Assembly: GCA_003259005.1 (NCBI GenBank)
Contig: QLII01000001.1
Span: forward strand, 3,736,501 to 3,800,500
Direction: 5' to 3'
Source of the DNA: Spirosoma telluris
GTDB lineage: Bacteria; Bacteroidota; Bacteroidia; Cytophagales; Spirosomataceae
Length of the DNA stretch: 64,000 nucleotides
The translations under genes and the position numbers were made by a program. This document shows, one piece after another, positions 50,766 to 60,656 of this stretch; position 1 is the stretch's first letter, and each line of letters begins with the position of its first letter. The notes beneath the pieces were generated by a model. That model was not told where the DNA came from and searched no databases. It saw nothing but the letters and a program-made list of their open reading frames with translations.

Positions 50766-52251
50766 ATGCTTATCCAACACCTCATTACCGTTCTCTGCTT
50801 TTTTACGCCATCGACTGAGGTAGCGGTTGGGCAAACCCAGCCATCCAAGATAAAAGCCAACTCCGAAACGACCATCCAGCAATTGGGAACGGCCTTCGTT
50901 CAGGAGAAAACACACACCGGATTATCGATTGGTATTGTTCGAAACGGGAAGACCTCTTTCTACAATTTCGGTACTACAGAGAAAGGCCAACGTCAATTGC
51001 CCACGGAGAATACAATTTATGAGATTGGCTCAATCAGTAAAACCTTTGGGAGTCTGTTGTTGGCAAAGGCTGTTCTCGAAAAGCGTGCTCGGCTAGACGA
51101 TGACATCCGACAGTATCTCGACGGTGATTACCCGAATCTGGCCTACGAAGGTAAGCCCATCCGGTTAGTGAACTTGACCAACTGGACGTCTGAGCTACCC
51201 GACAATTTCCCCGACCAGCCTGATCGACTCAAACAGGTTAGCCCCGACTCGATTCCGTTTAGGATAGTGAGTGAATTAACCCACTACACAAAGGAGGATT
51301 TCTTCAACGACCTGCATAAAGTTACGCTCAAGGCGGCTCCTGGTCAGAATCCCCGGCATTGCAATACAGCGGCTCAACTAGTAGGCTACATTCTGGAGAA
51401 AATCTACCAGATACCCTACGAGGAGCTAATCAGAACGAAGATCGAGGAACCGCTCCAGATGCATAACACGTTCGGGTCAACTCCTTCTAACCTATTTGCT
51501 AAAGGCTACGATAGCAAAGGCAACCCGATGCCCGCCTTTACCATGAAAGCGATGCAAGCCGCCGGTGGTCTTCGTTACAGCGCAGCCGATCTGCTGAAGT
51601 ATGCAGCCTACCAGTTAGATGAGCGTGACAAAGCCGTACAATTAACGCATCAGCTAACCTGGGTAACATTGACAGTCAGGCCTTTGGCTTGAACTGGTTT
51701 CTGCATAAAACCATCGATAGCAAACGACAAGTGGAGCACTCAGGAGGGACCTTTGGTTTTGCCAGCTACTGCGATCTATATCCCAATCAGAACGTAGGAC
51801 TGGTACTGCTGGCCAACGACGCCGACCAATCAACGCAATATCAACTGGGCGAGTTGTCCAAGAAGATTATGGACGCGTTATACGGCGAACCAATTGCCAT
51901 GACGATGCTGACTACCGAACTAAAAAAGCGGGTTATGGCCAAGCTATCAAGGTGGTAAAAGATGTCCAGAAAAAACATCCTGAACTTTACCTCAACGAAA
52001 ATTACGTGAATAACTGGGGGTATTCGCTCGCCGGGCAGAACCAACTACACGACGCTCTGGAAATTTTCAAGCTGAACGTCAGTTTATATCCTAAAGGCTG
52101 GAACACCTACGACAGCCTGGCCGAAACCTACGAACGCATCGGCAACCGCAAGCTGGCGATTGAGAATTATAAGCGTTCGCTGGCCTTGAATGCACAGAAT
52201 ACCAACGCCATTGAGTTCCTGAAAAAAGTCGGTGAATCTACTGAAAAGTAG
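50766..52251 (+). CDS. Serine beta-lactamase-like hydrolase with C-terminal TPR-like segment, frameshifted as sequenced
   Basis: Start at ATG 50766 (MLIQHLITVLCFFTPSTEVA), since the earlier ATG 50724 lies in the arm of an inverted repeat. Corrected length 495 residues. The S-x-x-K motif is present (IGSISKTFGS). The usual Y-x-N is H-C-N here (PRHCNTAAQLVGY). H-x-G is present as VEHSGGTFGF. The last 100 residues (ELYLNENYVNNWGYSLAGQN ... YKRSLALNAQNTNAIEFLKK) look like tetratricopeptide repeats. Missing bases: the GGG at 51661-51663 and 51930-51932. It is a tandem paralogue of the gene at 52379. Periplasmic; true activity uncertain given the missing Tyr. Confidence 0.82.
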
Positions 52252-52378
52252 GCCGCACCGAAGCCTAAAGCTGCGAATAACGGAAATAGTTGCCTTTGCT
52301 GAGCGAAGCAAGCAACCCGCATAGCGCAATCTGCATCTTTACCGCATAACAGCAAGCCTCTAAACCAGACGACTCCCC

Positions 52379-53551
52379 ATGAATGCCTGGCTCATCTCCG
52401 CATTTTTATTATTTCCATACGGACTTATTAATCCAAAGCGGTCCATTGCAATCCCTACGCTGCTGAACAAAGCGTTGACCGATAATCCACTGAAAACATC
52501 GGTCGATACCCTTGTTGAACAGGCTGCTCAGCAATTCATGACAGCACCTGAGTCTGTAGGTCTTTCGCTGGGTATTTTTAAAAATGGGCAAACGTATGTG
52601 TATAACTACGGTACGGTTGAAAAAGGCAAAGAACAGCTCCCAACCGATCAAACCCAGTATGCTATTGCCTCTATCAGCAAGACATTTACAGGTGCCTTAC
52701 TCGCGCAGGCTGTTGTTGAAAAACGCGTGAAACTGGGTGATGATATCCGTAAATATTTGACGGGTAACTATCCAAATCTGGAGCATGAAGGACAGCCCAT
52801 TCGGCTTTTTCATCTGCTAAATCATCGGTCAGGCTTACCATTCCTGTTGCCAGATGTGCCGGATGCGTTTGCCAATACCGCCATACCATCGTCGGCGATT
52901 GCCACCGAACTACTGAAAAACTATACCCGTGCTGATTTTTATGAAGACTTGCATAAGGTAAAGCTGGATGCCATGCCGGGCCACATGTTCAAGTACTCCA
53001 ACGCGGGAGCTCAGTTGATGGGCTATATTTTAGAGCGAGTCTATAACCTGCCGTTCGAGGATCTTATACGGATGAAACTAACGCAGCCGCTGGCCATGAA
53101 CGATACAAAGATTGAACTAACTCCTTCAGACCAGCCGAGTTTCGCTAAAGGCTACAATTGCACGGGTGTACAGATGCCCATGGTACCCGATCAACTTCAA
53201 GGAGCCGGTGCGTTGAAATCGACTGTGGCCGATATGTTGAACTACATTCAGTGGAATGTATCTGAAGCCACTGAAGCAGCTAAACTGGCCCACCGCCCCA
53301 CCTGGGGCGATATAGATCGGTATTCAGCGGGACTAAACTGGCAAATCCTCAAATCATCGGGCTACCGGGCTATTTGGCAGGATGGCAATATCCCCGGCTA
53401 CAGCAGCCTATGCGTCAACTTTCCCGAGTTGAACATGGGAATCGTGGTCCTCTCGAACGAATGCGACCGCAAGACAGCCTCCCGGATCACTGCTTTGGCA
53501 AATCAGATCGCTAAAAACCTGGATGAGCGAGCGGTTATGTTGCCTAATTGA
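52379..53551 (+). CDS. Serine beta-lactamase-like hydrolase (class C/PBP-like)
   Basis: 390 residues, intact. A weak signal anchor (MNAWLISAFLLFPYGL) is followed by the catalytic S98-I-S-K101 (YAIASISKTFTG), the Y-S-N motif (MFKYSNAGAQLMGYILE), and at the H-x-G position Q-D-G (AIWQDGNIPGYSSL). It lacks the TPR-like tail of its neighbour at 50766. The pair thus keep complementary parts of the canonical triad: the first lost Tyr, this one His. Family members cleave peptides, esters or beta-lactams; the substrate here is unknown. Confidence 0.88.
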   Translation: MNAWLISAFLLFPYGLINPKRSIAIPTLLNKALTDNPLKTSVDTLVEQAAQQFMTAPESVGLSLGIFKNGQTYVYNYGTVEKGKEQLPTDQTQYAIASISKTFTGALLAQAVVEKRVKLGDDIRKYLTGNYPNLEHEGQPIRLFHLLNHRSGLPFLLPDVPDAFANTAIPSSAIATELLKNYTRADFYEDLHKVKLDAMPGHMFKYSNAGAQLMGYILERVYNLPFEDLIRMKLTQPLAMNDTKIELTPSDQPSFAKGYNCTGVQMPMVPDQLQGAGALKSTVADMLNYIQWNVSEATEAAKLAHRPTWGDIDRYSAGLNWQILKSSGYRAIWQDGNIPGYSSLCVNFPELNMGIVVLSNECDRKTASRITALANQIAKNLDERAVMLPN

Positions 53552-53593
53552 TTTATTAGCCCAAAATAATTACAATTTTCCCCTAATTTTTCC

Positions 53594-53700
53594 TGTCCGT
53601 TACTGAACGCAGGGTGTCCGAAAACGGACACCCTGCGTTCATTTTATTCAGACAACACACTATTTGTCAGCTAGTTAAACTTACTGGTATAACATTTGGG
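53594..53700 (+). promoter_or_regulatory. Sigma-54-type promoter with upstream activator site, unit 6
   Basis: Upstream site 53594-53630: TGTCCG, 15 bases, TGTCCG, 4 bases, CGGACA. The proximal half extends to a perfect 16-bp-arm palindrome (53605-53640), followed by ATTTTATT, so it may also terminate the hydrolase gene. The -24/-12 element TGGTATAACATTTGGG is at 53685-53700, 55 bases downstream. The ATG is at 53762. Confidence 0.77.
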
Positions 53701-53761
53701 CAAATCATAGTATATGAGCTAACTACGTATACAGTCAATCACTTATTCTTGTCCTTAAACT

Positions 53762-54055
53762 ATGTCATACATCGCCATTCCCATCTCTTCGTTGCCTGGC
53801 AAACAGGACATCGAAATCGACGTAACGATCAACGGTCAGAAGCAGGCGCTGCACTACCGGGTAGAACTATTTTACTGGGGCGACTGCCGGGTGCCAACCT
53901 TCGACCGGGTAGAATGTATCCGGCAACTGCTGGCCGATTACGACCGTGACTGGACGCTTTATTACATTGGCTCCCCAACCGATGAGTTTGTACCGATTAC
54001 ATTTGTTAAGCGAGAAGATTTAGTCAAACAGCGAACCCTGCTCAGAGCCAGGTAA
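53762..54055 (+). CDS. Small conserved-looking protein of unknown function
   Basis: 97 residues, no signal peptide, no family recognised. It starts MSYIAIPISSLPGKQDIEID, with alternating strands (VTINGQKQALHYRVELFYWG), one Cys (GDCRVPTFDRVECIRQLLAD has two) and a basic C-terminus (VKQRTLLRAR). The first half reads like a small beta domain, the rest like one helix plus strand. It is the first gene after a strong sigma-54-type promoter, which argues that it is real and inducible. The PA14-OmpA gene follows about 100 bases on. Confidence 0.6.
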   Translation: MSYIAIPISSLPGKQDIEIDVTINGQKQALHYRVELFYWGDCRVPTFDRVECIRQLLADYDRDWTLYYIGSPTDEFVPITFVKREDLVKQRTLLRAR

Positions 54056-54154
54056 TTGCCAAAAAGGTTCCGCTCATAGGGATATTAAGCCTTTCGTGTG
54101 CTTACCCTTTGACCAGATCCGCCAAAGGCACACCTTTAGCTTTTGGGTTAATTC

Positions 54155-55254
54155 ATGAAAGCAATACGGGTACTCTGGGGGTCTTTTTATGGTTTCTAAC
54201 GCTACAGGCACTGGCACAGCAGGGCTTGAAAGGGGAGTATTATACGGGAACGAATTTCGAGAAAAAAGTTTTCACCCGAATCGACCCTGCCATTAGTTTC
54301 AACTGGTCGGGACGTAATCCGGGGCCGGGTATCTCCCGTTCTTATTATTCCATTCGCTGGACAGGTAAGCTACTGGCTCCTGTTTCGGGTGCCTACACAT
54401 TTAATGCAAAGGTCGATGATGGGATACGGGTATGGGTTGGCAATAAAAAAGTAATCGATGCCTGGCAATTGAATGATTCGAAGCGTTTCAGCGGACGAGT
54501 TATTCTGGAAGCCGGAAAGTTCTATGACTTACGGGTCGATTATTTTAATGACATGCTGGAGGGCGAAATTGACTTGTTATGGGTACTCCCCAATGCTCCC
54601 AAAACGATTTTCAACAGTATCAACAATCCCGGTGAGTCGATAACCGCTCAAAATTTCTTTCAAAAAGCAGCTCCCGAGCGAGTTACACTAATCAAAGAAC
54701 CACCAAAGCCCATTCCTCCGAAACCCAAACCAGTACCCGTTGCCACCATTGTTCCAAAGCGCCCTAAACCGATTACGCCTAAACCTGTCCCTCGCTTACC
54801 CTTGCCACTGGCCAAAAAGTCCGCGGCAAAGCCTAAATCTGTCGTAGACACAATTGCCAAAGCCGTGGTGCCACCATCAGCCCGACTAACTCAGCCCTTC
54901 GAGGACCGTAAGACGGGTGATACGTTCGTGTTACGACAGGTTCAGTTTGAGCAAAGCAGCTATAGTTTATTACCAGAGTCATCGACCGAACTGGACAAAC
55001 TAGTAACCGCTCTGAAGGCCAACCCGCTCTGGCGTATCGACGTAGCAGGCCATACCGATAATGTAGGCGATCCGAGACTCAATCTGGCGCTGTCGGAAAA
55101 CCGGGCTAAAGTTGTTACAAACTACCTGATCCGCCATGGCATTGCTGAAAACCGACTTACGGCAATCGGATATGGCGGCACACGCCCTATTACCGACAAT
55201 ACTACCGAAGGCGAACGAAGCAAAAACCGCCGGGTCGAGATCACGATTCGGTAA
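54155..55254 (+). CDS. PA14-domain / OmpA-family outer-membrane protein, frameshifted as sequenced
   Basis: Start ATG 54155 gives a good signal peptide (MKAIRVLWG then VFLWFLTLQALAQ) once one G is restored in the run at 54177-54181; the uncorrected frame would need a TTG at 54109. Corrected length 366 residues. Residues 25-165: PA14 domain (GLKGEYYTGTNFEKKVFTRI ... VDDGIRVWVGNKKVIDAW ... YDLRVDYFNDMLEGEIDLLW). Then a Lys/Pro-rich linker of about 60 residues. Then an OmpA C-terminal domain binding peptidoglycan (VAGHTDNVGDPRLNLALSEN, GYGGTRPI, SKNRRVEI). It links the cell wall to a carbohydrate-binding module; part of sigma-54-type unit 6. Confidence 0.87.
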
Positions 55255-55256
55255 GA

Positions 55257-55330
55257 TTTATTAAACACAGAGCCCCGGAGAACACAAAGATTAATACCTC
55301 TGTGTTCTCCGGGGCTCTGTGTTTAATAAA
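55257..55330. repeat. Perfect 30-bp intergenic inverted repeat (CACAGAG class)
   Basis: The arm 55257-55286 (TTTATTAAACACAGAGCCCC...) is exactly complementary to 55301-55330. It separates the converging OmpA and SusD genes and could terminate both. Confidence 0.95.
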
Positions 55331-55332
55331 TA

Positions 55333-56768
55333 CTATTTGTAGATAGCGAGCGCTTCGAACGTAGCGGGTACTGGCTTGGGCGCATTGGGGTTCGAGTTCA
55401 GTTCATTTTGTGGGTAAATGAACCGCCAGGGAAGTTGCGTACCGTTATTGGGTGTCAGCTTGATACCATAAGCCTCCGTACGCGTCCGGCGTTCATCGTT
55501 CCAGCCCAGGTGCTGACCATAGAAAGAGACGTAACGTTCCTGCAAAATTTCCCGAAGCAGCGCATTATCATCCGTAATACCATCGGCATTTTCAATACCA
55601 CCAGCCGCAAAATCAGCCGCGACATAAGGGTCATATTTGTACGAACCAGCCGTCAAATAAGCTGCGTTGATATTGCCACCCGTATTTAACCAGGCCCGGT
55701 ACGTATTTAGATAACCCAGTGCCGTTGCGAACCCTTTCCCGAACGTAAAGCCGACTCGGCCAGCGTCAGAATGTTTTCCTGGTAGGTAACAAGTGGAAAA
55801 CTAGCCGTTTGGGCAAAGAAACCAGTGGTACCCGTCGTATTGGGCTCCATTTTGCCGGGGCTATTGACGCCAACTTCTAAGTAATAAAACTTAAACCGAG
55901 CCGTCTCAATGGTTTTTGAATTCCCTCTGTACTTAGCGTTTGTGGGATTCAGCAGCGTCGTGTTATACGCTCCTACGGCATTTATATCGCCCGTTCGCGT
56001 GCTTGCCAGAAAAGAGAAATACGAATTCTGGTTCACACTGGCCGTATTACCGTGTGGTGCATACAGTGAATTCGCATACACGCTAACTCCTGTCTGGGCG
56101 GCCGTATAGGCAGCATCGTACTGTTTCAGATCAGTTAACAACCGTGCTTTCAGTGTATAGGCTACCTGCGTCCATTTGGTAGCATCGCCAGCAAAGTGAA
56201 TATCTTCGGTTGTAACGGTACCTACGCCCGATTTTAGATCGGCAATGGCGTCGTCCAGCAACGCGAGAAGTTTTGTATAAACCGTTGCCTGTGGCTCAAA
56301 CGCCGGGCTGGGATATTTAGCAATATCCCCCGCCTGATCGAAAGGAATATCACCCCACAATTCGGTACCGGTGGCCAGCGCATTGGCTCGTAAGATTTTG
56401 GCAATGGCAACCATTTTCCGGTTTCCGAGTGCGGTTGCCTTCTCAATGGTGAGCAGCGCATTGGCATTCGTTGCCTGATAAACCAGGTTCCAGTCGGCAT
56501 CATACACACCTGCCGTTACATTATAATTGTAATAATCCAGCCATTGCCGGTCAGCACCGGTGGCATAACCAGACCATATGGTTGTCAGGCGGCTGGCCAT
56601 TCCCTCCTGAGTAGCCATGTTGGCAATCTCAGTACCAGTAAGCAGCAGGCTACCTGTTGAGGCAGTCGGATTGTTGGGGTCAACGTTCAGGTTTTCGACA
56701 ATAGACGAACAGGCGAAGAACTGAAGACCAGCGACAAGGGCAAAAAATGATCTATATATGCGTTTCAT
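55333..56768 (-). CDS. SusD/RagB-family nutrient-binding outer-membrane lipoprotein, frameshifted as sequenced
   Basis: Corrected length 478 residues. Lipoprotein signal MKRIYRSFFALVAGLQFFAC with Cys at residue 20. SusD-like helical features: NVDPNNPTASTGSLLLTGTE, NANALLTIEKATALGNRKMV, ANALATGTELWGDIPFDQAG, ATKWTQVAYTLKARLLTDLK, and the C-terminal ERYVSFYGQHLGWNDERRT. One missing base at about 55747-55752. It binds oligomeric nutrients at the cell surface and hands them to the SusC partner encoded directly upstream. The neighbouring S41 protease suggests, weakly, a peptide substrate. Confidence 0.9.
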
Positions 56769-56770
56769 AA

Positions 56771-56905
56771 GATTTTAATGGATAATGGATAATGCACAAT
56801 GGCGAATGAAGAATGCACAATGGATAATAGGGTGGCTGTTAGTGAGTAGACTGTCACTCATTATCCATTATCCATTATTCATTTTACATTCTCCATTGTC
56901 CATTC
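56771..56905. repeat. ATGGATAAT-class intergenic inverted repeat between SusC and SusD genes
   Basis: A left tract of ATGGATAATGGATAATGCAC words from about 56778 faces a right tract ATTATCCATTATCCATTATT from about 56859. Pairing is imperfect but long. It sits between two genes expected to be co-transcribed, and may modulate SusD expression relative to SusC. Confidence 0.7.
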
Positions 56906-56910
56906 TCCAA

Positions 56911-59900
56911 TTAGTAATTGATTTTTATGCTGAACAGCAGTGACTTTGTGTTTGGACTATTGAAATAGTCCTGGCCACGTGAGTTACTGGCACCATTAAG
57001 TGCCGTTTCTGGGTCAATACCCACCATTTTAGTCCACAGAACTGGGTTACGTCCCGTTACGGTTATATCGATGGACTGCAACTTGGTTTTCTGACGGAAC
57101 TTGGGCGAACTAATCGAATATCCCACCGAAATTTCGCGTATCCGGGTCCAGCTGGCATCCGTAACAAACTGTTCAACCAAGGTGCTGAAGCCCCCTCCAA
57201 TGGAAGTATAGTACGACTGATCGAGCAATACCGGTCCGGCACCGAAATCCTGAATATTTCCCCGAACGGTACTCCCGGCGGCAATCGTTTTACCCGCGTA
57301 GTTCTTCAGATCCTTCGTCAGCGTTACCTCGTTCCCTACATCGGCATGCGTACCGAAGTTATAAAGCACCCCTCTCGTACCATTGTAGAAGTCGCCACCC
57401 TGGAACGTCTCAAACAGAACGTTCAGGGAGAGTTTCTTGTAGGATAGATTCGTTCCAAACCCACCGCGATAGTCGGGGTTCGGATCGCCAACAACGCCAA
57501 ACTGGGGAGCTACTTGTGGGAAACCATTGGCGTTCAGATTCAGCGCACCCGATTCGGTACGCAGATATGTACCACCGTAGAGTGACGACATGGCATAACC
57601 CACTTTAGCCACGGTACTGGCCGTACTGCTGAAACCGCCCAACGTAATGATGTCTGTACCAGCCAGGTTCGTTACGCGGTTTATATTCCGGCTAACATTC
57701 CCAAACACATTCCAGTTAAATCCTTTCTTATTCAGGATGTTGTAATGCAGTTCCAATTCCCAGCCTTTGTTGGTCATTGAACCCGCGTTGGTGTATTTCG
57801 AGGTGTAGCCCGTCGAACCAGCCGCAGCTACGTTTAACAGCAGATTGGTAATTTCGTTTGAATAGTAGGTGAAGCCTGCCGTAAATCGGTTGTTCAGGAA
57901 GCGGAGATCAGTACCTACTTCATATTCTGTTTTTCGTTCGGGTTGCAAAAATGGGTCGCCTTGCGTGGCATTACGCACATAAGCTCCGTTGCCATATCCT
58001 GAGCCACTCAGGGGATTGGCCCAGCTGCTAAACGAAGCATTTACATAGGTCGTAGCATTTTTATAGGCATCTGGCTGTACCCCACGGTACCGTAAGAAGC
58101 ACGTAACTTACCAAATGACAGGACTGGGTTATCGCGAAAAACAGGTAGTTGGGTAAACTGCCAGGCTACATCGGCCGATGGGTAATAGAACGTCGACTTC
58201 GTCTGACTCCCGAAGGTAGATCCCGATTCAGCGGCCACCGACGCATTGACAAATAACTGGTTATACAAACCCACATTCAGGGTGGAATAGAGTCGGGCCA
58301 TCCGGCGATGTGTAGTTGTCCGGTAAGGTGCATCGTTGGATACCAGCGAGTTACCAAAGTTGGCAGGTGCATCGGGAATAATGAACGTGTTCATCGTACC
58401 ACCCAGATTGAGGTATTTCCGGTCGTTCAAATTGAAGCCTACGATCAGGGTGGTGGTAATATCCTTGCCAAAGTCCTTAAATACCCGGCCAATCAGGTCG
58501 CCGTTCATTTCAGACTCTTTGTAGATAGCCTCTTCAAAACTTCCCAAACCGCTGTTTACCGCCGAGTTAACCGGGTAATTTGTAATGCGGTGATCCGTGT
58601 TGGCATCAATACCCGCACGAGCCGTAATATCAAACCAGCTGGCTGGCGTAATAAGCAGCTCTGAGCTCATGATGAAACGGTCAACTTCCGAGAAGTTGGT
58701 CAATTCATTGATGGCCCACAAGGGATCGTTATAGATTGGGTTTGCCAATGCCCCTAAGTAATTTCGGTAAGAACGCTGCCGGTTTGGGATGGCGCTGGCC
58801 GTTGGCGACGCGAAATAATTCCCTTTGTAATCCCGACTGTCGAAATCGGGAGCCGAGCGGAGATACCCAATGTAGAGGCCATTCACACTATTACTGCGCT
58901 GAATCCGGTTCGATGTCGTCCGGGCGTAGGTAGCATTGGTAGAGGCTTTGATAACATCATTGAAACGACGTTCGGAATTAAACCGAAGAGTTGTCCGATT
59001 ATAATCGCTTTGGCCGTTGATGATCCCTTTCTGGCGTAGGTCACCAATGCTCAGGTAAAAATTCCCTTTGTCGTTACCACCACTGACAGACAGATTATTA
59101 TCAATGTAGGTACCCGTCCTAAACACGGCATCCTTACGTTCCTGGTTATAGGTCTGCTGCGAGTTTTTGGTAATAATTGGGTAGTATGTCTTGCCACTAT
59201 ACGACTCAAAACGAGCGCCGGTCAGGTTAACAACATCCTCGCCACCAGCCCGGCTGGAAATTTTGTCGCCCCACGAATTGGCGACGGTTGGGTTATATAC
59301 CCCATCTGACCCCTGACCGTAGTTAGTTTGTAATGGGTGCAGTAAATTAGGTGTATCGAACGAAACAGTCGTGCTATACGAGATATTGACCTTATCGCTA
59401 TTCGCGCCTTTCTTGGTCGTAATGACAATGACACCATTGGCCGCCCGCGAGCCCCACAAAGCCGCTGCCGATGCCCCTTTCAGGATCTGCATGGAGGCAA
59501 TGTCTTCGGGATTAATGTCATTCAGACGGGACTGTTGCGTAACCCCAGCAGCACCATCGCCCAGGGTTGAGTTACTGATGGGGATACCATCTACAATCAC
59601 CAATGGCTGTGTCGAACCGGTAATCGTATTCTGCCCCCGAATCTGGATGTAGGAACCGGCACCAGGGTCACCAGCCGATTTCGTAATCTGAACGCCAGCC
59701 GCTTTACCCGACATACCGTTAATAACCCCCGTTTCGCCCGAGCGAACGATGTCTTTGGCTTCAATTTTCGAGGCCGTAGCCCCCCGTTTATCGGCATTCT
59801 CTTTAAAGCCTAATGCACTGACAATCACCTCGTCCAGCGAGGTTTCATCGTGTTGCAGTTTGACGGTAATCGTACTCTGATTACCAATAGGCACTTCAGT

Positions 59901-60155
59901 GGTTTTCATGCCAATAAAGGAATAAACCAGCACGCCGTTTTTTAGCAAATTATCGGGAACGGAAAGGGAGTAGGCTCCTTCTGCATTGGTCGATGCACCA
60001 ATATTTGTGCCCTTGATCACGACGTTTACACCGGGAACACCCCCGTTGTCGTCGCCTGAAGTAACAATCCCTTTGATGACCCGGCTCTGGGCAAAGAGCT
60101 GCAAGGGGACATAAAGAGCAAAAAACAACATGAGTAGTAAACTTCTGTTTCGCAT
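56911..60155 (-). CDS. SusC/RagA-family TonB-dependent outer-membrane transporter, frameshifted as sequenced
   Basis: Corrected length 1081 residues. Signal peptide MRNRSLLLMLFFALYVPLQL. A carboxypeptidase-like N-terminal domain (VIKGIVTSGDDNGGVPGVNV ... YSLSVPDNLLKNGVLVYSFI) is followed by the plug (DEVIVSALGFKENADKRGAT ... ILKGASAAALWGSRAANGVI) and the beta barrel with a C-terminal outer-membrane strand (SLLFSIKINY). One missing base in the C run at 58080-58083 (plus-strand numbering) splits it; restored junction GTVGVQPDAYKNATTYVNAS. It imports the substrate delivered by SusD, powered by TonB. No dedicated ECF/anti-sigma pair flanks it. Confidence 0.93.
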
Positions 60156-60656
60156 CTCACTTCACGATTAGGTTTATAAAAAGGAAAAATTACAGGTGAA
60201 TACAGTGACTAATCAGCCATTGCAGCAACGGGTACGTATCTATATAAGCGATATAAAACTCGGGGCAGGTTTGCAGCGAAGTCTAGGCTGCAGGTACACG
60301 ATCAGGCCACGTAAAACCTGGCCATCATTAAAAAAAATACACGCTGAACGAGTAGATTTTTAATCCAAATATAATCCCATTAAATGAACAAACACAACAG
60401 TAAATTTTGATTAATTTCATTTATTACCAATTATATTCTATTAATAATATTTATAATCAAATTTAATTTTATATTCTTTAAAATTTACAAAATTTAACCG
60501 TTATATCCATATGAAATAGTATGGGTCTCATCTCGTCGGGAATTACTCACTCACTCCCTACTGTTCACTATTCGAATTAAAAAGGTTATAAATACCAGTA
60601 TCGTCTTGCCATTTCCCCATACTTGGCCCATATTTAAGAATCCTAAACCAACTATC
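60156..60656. other. 501-bp AT-rich divergent intergenic region (SusC / S41 protease)
   Basis: No gene seen. The middle (about 60350-60500) is very AT-rich. On the minus strand TATATTTG (60366-60373) matches the Bacteroidota -7 element TAnnTTTG, with a TTTG 15 bases upstream, shorter than the usual spacing, so it is only a candidate SusC promoter. No sigma-54-type site is present on either strand. Confidence 0.4.
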
